Source: Prosapia bicincta (lineage: Eukaryota > Arthropoda > Insecta > Hemiptera > Cercopidae). From it: DNA of 64,000 nt. The position numbers and the translations under genes are program-made. Of this stretch, positions 59,375-64,000 are shown piece by piece; the stretch's first letter is position 1; each line of letters starts with the position of its first letter. The stretch covers positions 162,228,886 to 162,292,885 of the forward strand of contig JBAIZL010000005.1 in the NCBI GenBank assembly GCA_036971475.1, in the 5' to 3' direction. The notes under the pieces are model-generated. The model searched no databases. It worked only from the letters and a program-made list of their open reading frames with translations, and was not told where the DNA came from.

Positions 59375-62300
59375 CTGAAACAAACAGAAGGTTAAGTTAG
59401 AGTGCTGGATCAAGATATCGAAAGGTTAAGACCAGATTTAAAATATTGAAAAGCAGAAAAGAACAGAGATATAATGATCGGATATATTGAATAATCGGTC
59501 GGTAGTATAGAGCAGAGGATCAAGATGAAATTTTAGTGAACATTTGGTGTCAGAAGCTGGAGGTTGTTTGGCCTGTCGGTTACTAGGAGGAAAACCGAAA
59601 ATGCGTCTTTCCACTGCAGTTAAACTCACACACTCACACACGCACAAACACACTCGGTGTAATCTGTATCCATCCATGGCAAAACCTTCTATTTCAGAGT
59701 CCTAGAAGGTTTACATACCAGTTGTAGAAAATAAATGATAAAAATGTAAATCTCAAGTTGAGGTGTAAAATGCAATTGAGCAGTGATATTTCTTGTCCAA
59801 CTGATAAGGCTTTAGATAATTTTAAGATATCAAGGGCCCAATTTTGGTGGTTGAAAATAATGACCAAAATACTCAGGAAACTTGCAAAAGTATTTTAACG
59901 AGGAAAAGACAGTTTCAAAATTATTTTGGAATTCTCTAAAGGTCGTGATTATTCCTTCAAAAAAAATAAAAATTAAGTGTATTCAGATAAGTTTTATATT
60001 TTTAGACGAAATACACTTACGTATCGCCTCCTGGAGGGCGCGAGACCTAGTAGGGTATGCAGATATGGAGATATATATTGACAGTAATTTTCTTATTCAG
60101 TAGGGGATAAAGTGAAATAGAAAACAGGATTGGTGCGAGATCATCACCCTAAAAACGATTCTAGAAAAAGCATATGGGGATAGATCATATAGGGATGTGT
60201 TCTTATAAAAATACTTTCTTTTCCCAAAATGGAATTAAAGTTAGTCCCCTTCAAGAGTCAGATCTTAAAATTTCTTTTACAATATCTTTCTGACATCCAT
60301 CCGTACATCAAATAATTTTCTGAAAATTTTCCGTTCACCAAATACCTTTTTAAACTCTTCAGAACGTCAAGTAACTCTTTGACACCTTTTACATTTCTAA
60401 ATATTTTTCTGAAGCTCTTTATAAACTCTTCAAATTATCAAATTTCTTTCTAAAATCTTCAGATCGCCAACTTTCTTCTTGATAACCTTCATTTCATTAA
60501 ATCTCTTCTGAAGTTCTTCCGTTGAAAACTCTTTCTGAACTTCAGATATCTAATTCAAGTTTAGATAATCTTCTCATTACCAGTTCTTATTACGAACCAC
60601 CCGCATGTTGTGCCGGTTACGCAAGTTCCAATCCCTCAATTACGATCGAAAAACTGTTTTGTCAGTCGTTTTTTTCAGATTAGGTAAACATCAAACTACA
60701 GATCTGGTAAATTGCACTTACAATGCAGCTAAGCATTGCTGGCGTGAAGCCAAAAGATAACCGTTGCATAACTGACAATGACGTCAGTGACATGTTCTCA
60801 TTCAAGGTCGGAAACTAAACGTCGCCAATATACAAAGCAGTGCACTTCCGCCCTTGCGCGTACAATTATTGTGTTTAGAAGTCTTGCGACGGTTTTGAAA
60901 AGCCTTTGAACAACTGCAAAGTGTAAAAAGGCTTGAACTAGTTCAAATCAATAACATTTGCTTCCTAATAAAGAACAATAGACTTATAGTTTAGAGATTA
61001 AACAAGTAGAGGGAGGTAGACAGTACGATCTATCGCACAGTTCTATGCTTGGAGATACTGAAACAGGGTTTGATTACTTAAATTGCAAAGTATGAAAGGC
61101 CTCCTAATTTTAATGGCAGTATACAAATAGACTAATCAAGTAACAGACGGCAGGATGGTTGAAGAAATCAATGAGAACACAAAGTTTGTGTGGAAACTGG
61201 GTCGTGAAGTTAAGTAAAATGTTTCTACATTGATCGTAGTAACGCTAATTTTACCTTCATTCGCTTCATAAATGATAAAAAAATTAACGAAAGCTTAAAG
61301 AATGTATCACTTCTGGCATATCCAGTAAATAATTTTTTGTAGGGGTCTGAATTAATGAAGAGTTTGACATTTTTTTTTTAAAAGGAAAGTAAGGAGTTAA
61401 GTTGGTATCGCGTTATTGTGGAAACTTCCTCTCGGTTTCCCAGTGCAAACCAAATCTAATGGAAAGTCGCATACTGAAGTAGTCCTGCTTACAATCAGGT
61501 TGAAATATAGTAGGCCCTTGTTTATGTAGCAAATTGAAGGTTTTGTAAAATATAGTCGGGAATCATTTCTGTTTGTCTGCTTCTTTACGTGTCAATATCT
61601 CTCTAATTTTGATAACAAAGTAAGTATTTAGAGCAATAATTGATTCAGTAACTCGGCCATCTTGGTGAAGTGTAAGCTAAAACAATACTTTTTATCAATT
61701 ATAAGAAATGAGTTCTTCTTGTATAATTGTCTTGAATTCTTTAGACTTAAACAGGTTTTAAATTTAAACCCGAAGTAGAACCGTTGAGATTGTAGAGCTC
61801 AAAGTCCTCCCTAAAGCGTTCTTTTGTAATAACATTTCATTGCGATTCTTGCAAGAAACCTACCATCTTCAGTATGTAGACTAAACCCAGCAAGAGTTCC
61901 TCACATTCATTGACGGGATGAGCTTTCACTTGAGCAGTCAAATGGCGAGACAACCATCTCGCAATTACTGATTCGCAACTCACCAAGAACAATATTGTGG
62001 GATGAAGCAACACCCATGCTTATGGTATTAGCTGTTACTTGCACAGTATTACGTCAGTCCACCTTAAAAAACTGTCACAACGATGTTTTGCCCCTATGTG
62101 GTGTCAGCTCACGAGACGAGTGGTATAATGGCGGCCAGACACTATAGGCAATAATGTCAGATGTGCTATGAAAACTGAAAAACCCTTATTGTGAATTGAA
62201 ATAGAATGTAAAAGATGTTTGTAAACATTAGTACGGAATAAATCTTTGCAGCTCGTTTTGAAAATAAAGGGTTGTAAATGTGCTGAAGACATAAGAAGCA

Positions 62301-62486
62301 ATCTGACAGTCAAACGAGGGGCCTAATAACTTGACCTTAGTAACTAAAACATTGATTCAATAAAATTATAACTAAGAAAGTAAAAGAAAGTGAATATACG
62401 AGTAGTTTAAATGATATAAATATCCGTAAAATAAAGATAATTTACTAGAGTACTCATGCGTGTTTAATTAAAATAATTAAAATTAC
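59375..62486 (-). other. intron of the membrane-protein gene
   Basis: It runs from donor GTAATT (62486 downward) to acceptor TTTCAG. It holds a CA-rich tract near 59630 and the old 30-bp periodic tract at 60274-60560. No other exon was convincing. Confidence 0.6.
60274..60560. repeat. ancient ~30-bp tandem periodicity
   Basis: About nine degenerate units of the form CTTTCTGAA..CTTCAG.TC..CAA(A/T). The phrases TTTCTGA, CTCTTCAGA, TCAAAT and CTTCTGAAG recur every 26-40 bp. It is too worn for precise boundaries. Confidence 0.6.
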
Positions 62487-62606
62487 CTGGTCCCCAAGGT
62501 CTAGCTTTCCACAGCACTCTAGTATACTTGTTACACCAGCATAAACTAGCCGCGAAACCGTCATTCATAGATGAATTGTTTTTTAAAGTTTTAAAGCGAT
62601 CAACCA
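62487..62606 (-). CDS. upstream exon of the membrane-protein gene (FN3-like)
   Basis: Minus strand, 120 bp, phase 1 on both sides (2 bases, 39 codons, 1 base). Acceptor: CTGTGCTAATACTTACAG, with a branch-point-like GCTAAT. Donor: GACCAG|GTAATT. Text: VDRFKTLKNNSSMNDGFAAS, LCWCNKYTRVLWKARPWGP. The last base G plus the TC of the next exon makes Val, so the protein reads GP-V-SDFDEDSIY. YTRVLWKA fits the middle of a fibronectin-III-like fold. Phase 1-1 exons are typical of extracellular modules. NNSS is a possible N-glycosylation site. The short size and weak acceptor leave some doubt about the 5' border; the donor and phase match are good. Confidence 0.6.
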
Positions 62607-63137
62607 CTGTAAGTATTAGCACAGTCAGATGTGAAAGGATTGTGAGTAGATGTGGGATTGAAATAAAGACAAAACGCATCTGGTATAGGTTTGTGTTGTA
62701 TAATATGACATCAAGTGAGGTTACATACCTGTATTTTCTACCGGGGTTTTAAAGAGGCGTCTAGCTTTTTAAATTTAAAAGTTTGTGTCTCTCATTCCTG
62801 CTAAGACGATTCTAGCATAGTTTACTAGACAACACTTATATTCTGAAACGTAAATATAAGATAACCCTATATTAGTCCACATTTTGTTTCCTGCCACGAA
62901 ACAAAAATGGCATGCCTTTTTTATTCCCTTAAAAGGGCGAAAGATATTAACTTATTTCAGTCAGAGATTTTAAATTTGGAAAACTCATCGTTAGTTTGTA
63001 TATTCATTAATATACTTCATTAACTCATAAAGCCAACATATAAAAAGCAACGATAATCATGCTTCTGGAAACAAAGTTCAAAGCTACTCAATACTCTAAA
63101 CTACCAAGTCATAACGGAGAGAAAAAAAGTTTGTGAA
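62607..63137 (-). other. probable intron; one further strong donor
   Basis: On the minus strand AATACAG|GTATGT at 62733/62732 is a good donor and its phase (1) would fit the exon at 62606. The open frame before it is only about 40 bp, so I do not call an exon. Confidence 0.35.
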
Positions 63138-64000
63138 GAACAAAGAGGTTCTTCTCTTTGTTATGCCTCGGTAGGTCTGATTCCTAAGAGGCTCTTCTCT
63201 TTGTTATATCTTGGTAGCTCTGAGTACAAAGAGGCTCTTCTCTTTGTTATGCCTCGGTAGGTCTGATTCTTAAGAGGTTCTTCTCTTTGTTATATCTTGG
63301 TAGCTCTGAGTACAAAGAGGCTCTTCTCTTTGTTATATCTTGGTAGCTCTGAGTACAAAGAGGCTCGTCTCTTTGTTATGTCTCGGCAGGTCTGATTCTT
63401 AAGAGGTTCTTCTCTTTGTTATATCTTGGTAGCTCTGAGTACAAAGAGGCTCTTCTTATTGTTATGCTTAGTTAGTTCTGTGTACGAAGAGAATGGGGTT
63501 TTCTCTTTGTTTTTCGTACACAGTTTAGAGTACAAAGAGAAGTTTTTCTCTTTATCATACCTAGACATTTTTTAGTACAAAGAGATGGATTTCTTCTTCT
63601 TGGTATGCCTTGGTAGTTCTGAGTGCAAAGAGAAGAGGTTCTTCCTTATGTTATGCCTTGGTAGTTCTCAGTACAAAGACAATGGGTTCTTCTCTTTGTT
63701 TTTCGTACACAGTTTAGAGTACAAAGAGGAGTTTTTCTCTTTATCATACCTAGACATTTTTTAGTACAAAGAGATGGATTTCTTCTTTATGTTATGCCTT
63801 GGTAGTTCTGAGTGCAAAGAGAAGAGGTTCTTCCTTATGTTATGCCTTGTTAGTTCTGAGTACAAAGAGAATAGGTTCTTCCCTTTGTTTTTCGTACACA
63901 GTTTGGAGTACAAAGAGGAGTTTTTCTCTTTATCATACCTAGACATTTTTTAGTACAAAGAGATGGATTTCTTCTTCATGTTATGCCTTGGTAGTTCTGA
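63138..64000. repeat. 43-bp satellite with hairpin units, runs off the right end
   Basis: The unit is about 43 bp: GAGGCTCTTCTCTTTGTTAT...GGTAG.TCTGAGTACAAA. Early units alternate two forms (TATCTTGGTAGCTCTGAGTA and GCCTCGGTAGGTCTGATTC). From about 63490 a four-unit block repeats with an exact 189-bp period (CGTACACAG at 63515, 63704, 63893). ACAAAGAG and CTCTTTGT flank a ~6-bp loop in most units. The frame 63946-63761 on the minus strand is a by-product. Confidence 0.95.

Noticed and set aside
62733..62780. A further micro-exon upstream of the membrane-protein exons
   Set aside because: The donor is good, but the open stretch is only about 40 bp and the acceptor is weak.
63761..63946. 61-codon minus-strand frame with repeated FSLHSEL-like text
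   Set aside because: A by-product of the 43-bp satellite; there is no start context, splice site or family.

Overview
This is AT-rich nuclear DNA of an arthropod, most probably an insect. The evidence is an insect-type EcKL kinase gene, many decayed insect-type transposons, and introns with standard GT-AG borders. A surplus of the octamer TAGGCCTA made me think of true bugs (Hemiptera), but that is only a hint. There is no bacterial or viral gene content. Two host genes are visible and almost everything else is repeats.

Host genes. (1) An EcKL (ecdysteroid-kinase-like) gene on the + strand has an uninterrupted 388-codon reading frame at 36222-37388. It is preceded by a splice acceptor and followed by a poly(A) signal. 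A TATA box and a non-coding exon with a perfect donor at about 26.5 kb could be its promoter and first exon, which would give a 9.6 kb first intron. (2) On the minus strand, two exons (62606-62487 and 59374-59145) join in matching phase 1. They encode the C-terminal end of a fibronectin-III-like ectodomain, one transmembrane helix and a short cytoplasmic tail. The rest of that gene lies beyond the right edge.

Mobile elements, left to right: a piggyBac transposase fragment (start); an RNase-H LINE (2.7-4.4 kb); a mariner remnant (8 kb); a hAT element with intact ends and target duplication but a deleted catalytic core (9984-12563). From 14.1 to 21.9 kb there is a nest: a minus-strand Jockey-like LINE invaded by a plus-strand RNase-H LINE, a Penelope-like element (PLE) and a small inverted-repeat insertion. 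Then follow a second PLE (22.6-23.8 kb), hAT miniature elements (24.5, 27.1 and 31.9-33.2 kb), a third PLE scrap with a hammerhead-like motif (28 kb), foldbacks (34.2-34.7 and 39.7 kb), a Tc1/mariner-type remnant (39.2 kb), a large palindrome (40.4-41.3 kb) and a 5'-truncated LINE with target duplication (56.2-58.2 kb).

Tandem repeats: a 3.4 kb 68/71-bp satellite with a 213-bp higher-order period (44.5-47.9 kb), a 43-bp satellite able to form hairpins running off the right end, an old ~30-bp periodic tract (60.3-60.6 kb) and several (TA)n runs.

The most interesting thread is a set of hammerhead-ribozyme-like cores, CUGANGA + stem II + GAAA + a short palindromic stem III. They occur just downstream of a PLE endonuclease and inside several unrelated-looking inverted-repeat insertions. 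At 28735-28783 all three helices can be drawn. I could not run any fold or database search, so family names rest on motif recognition by eye.
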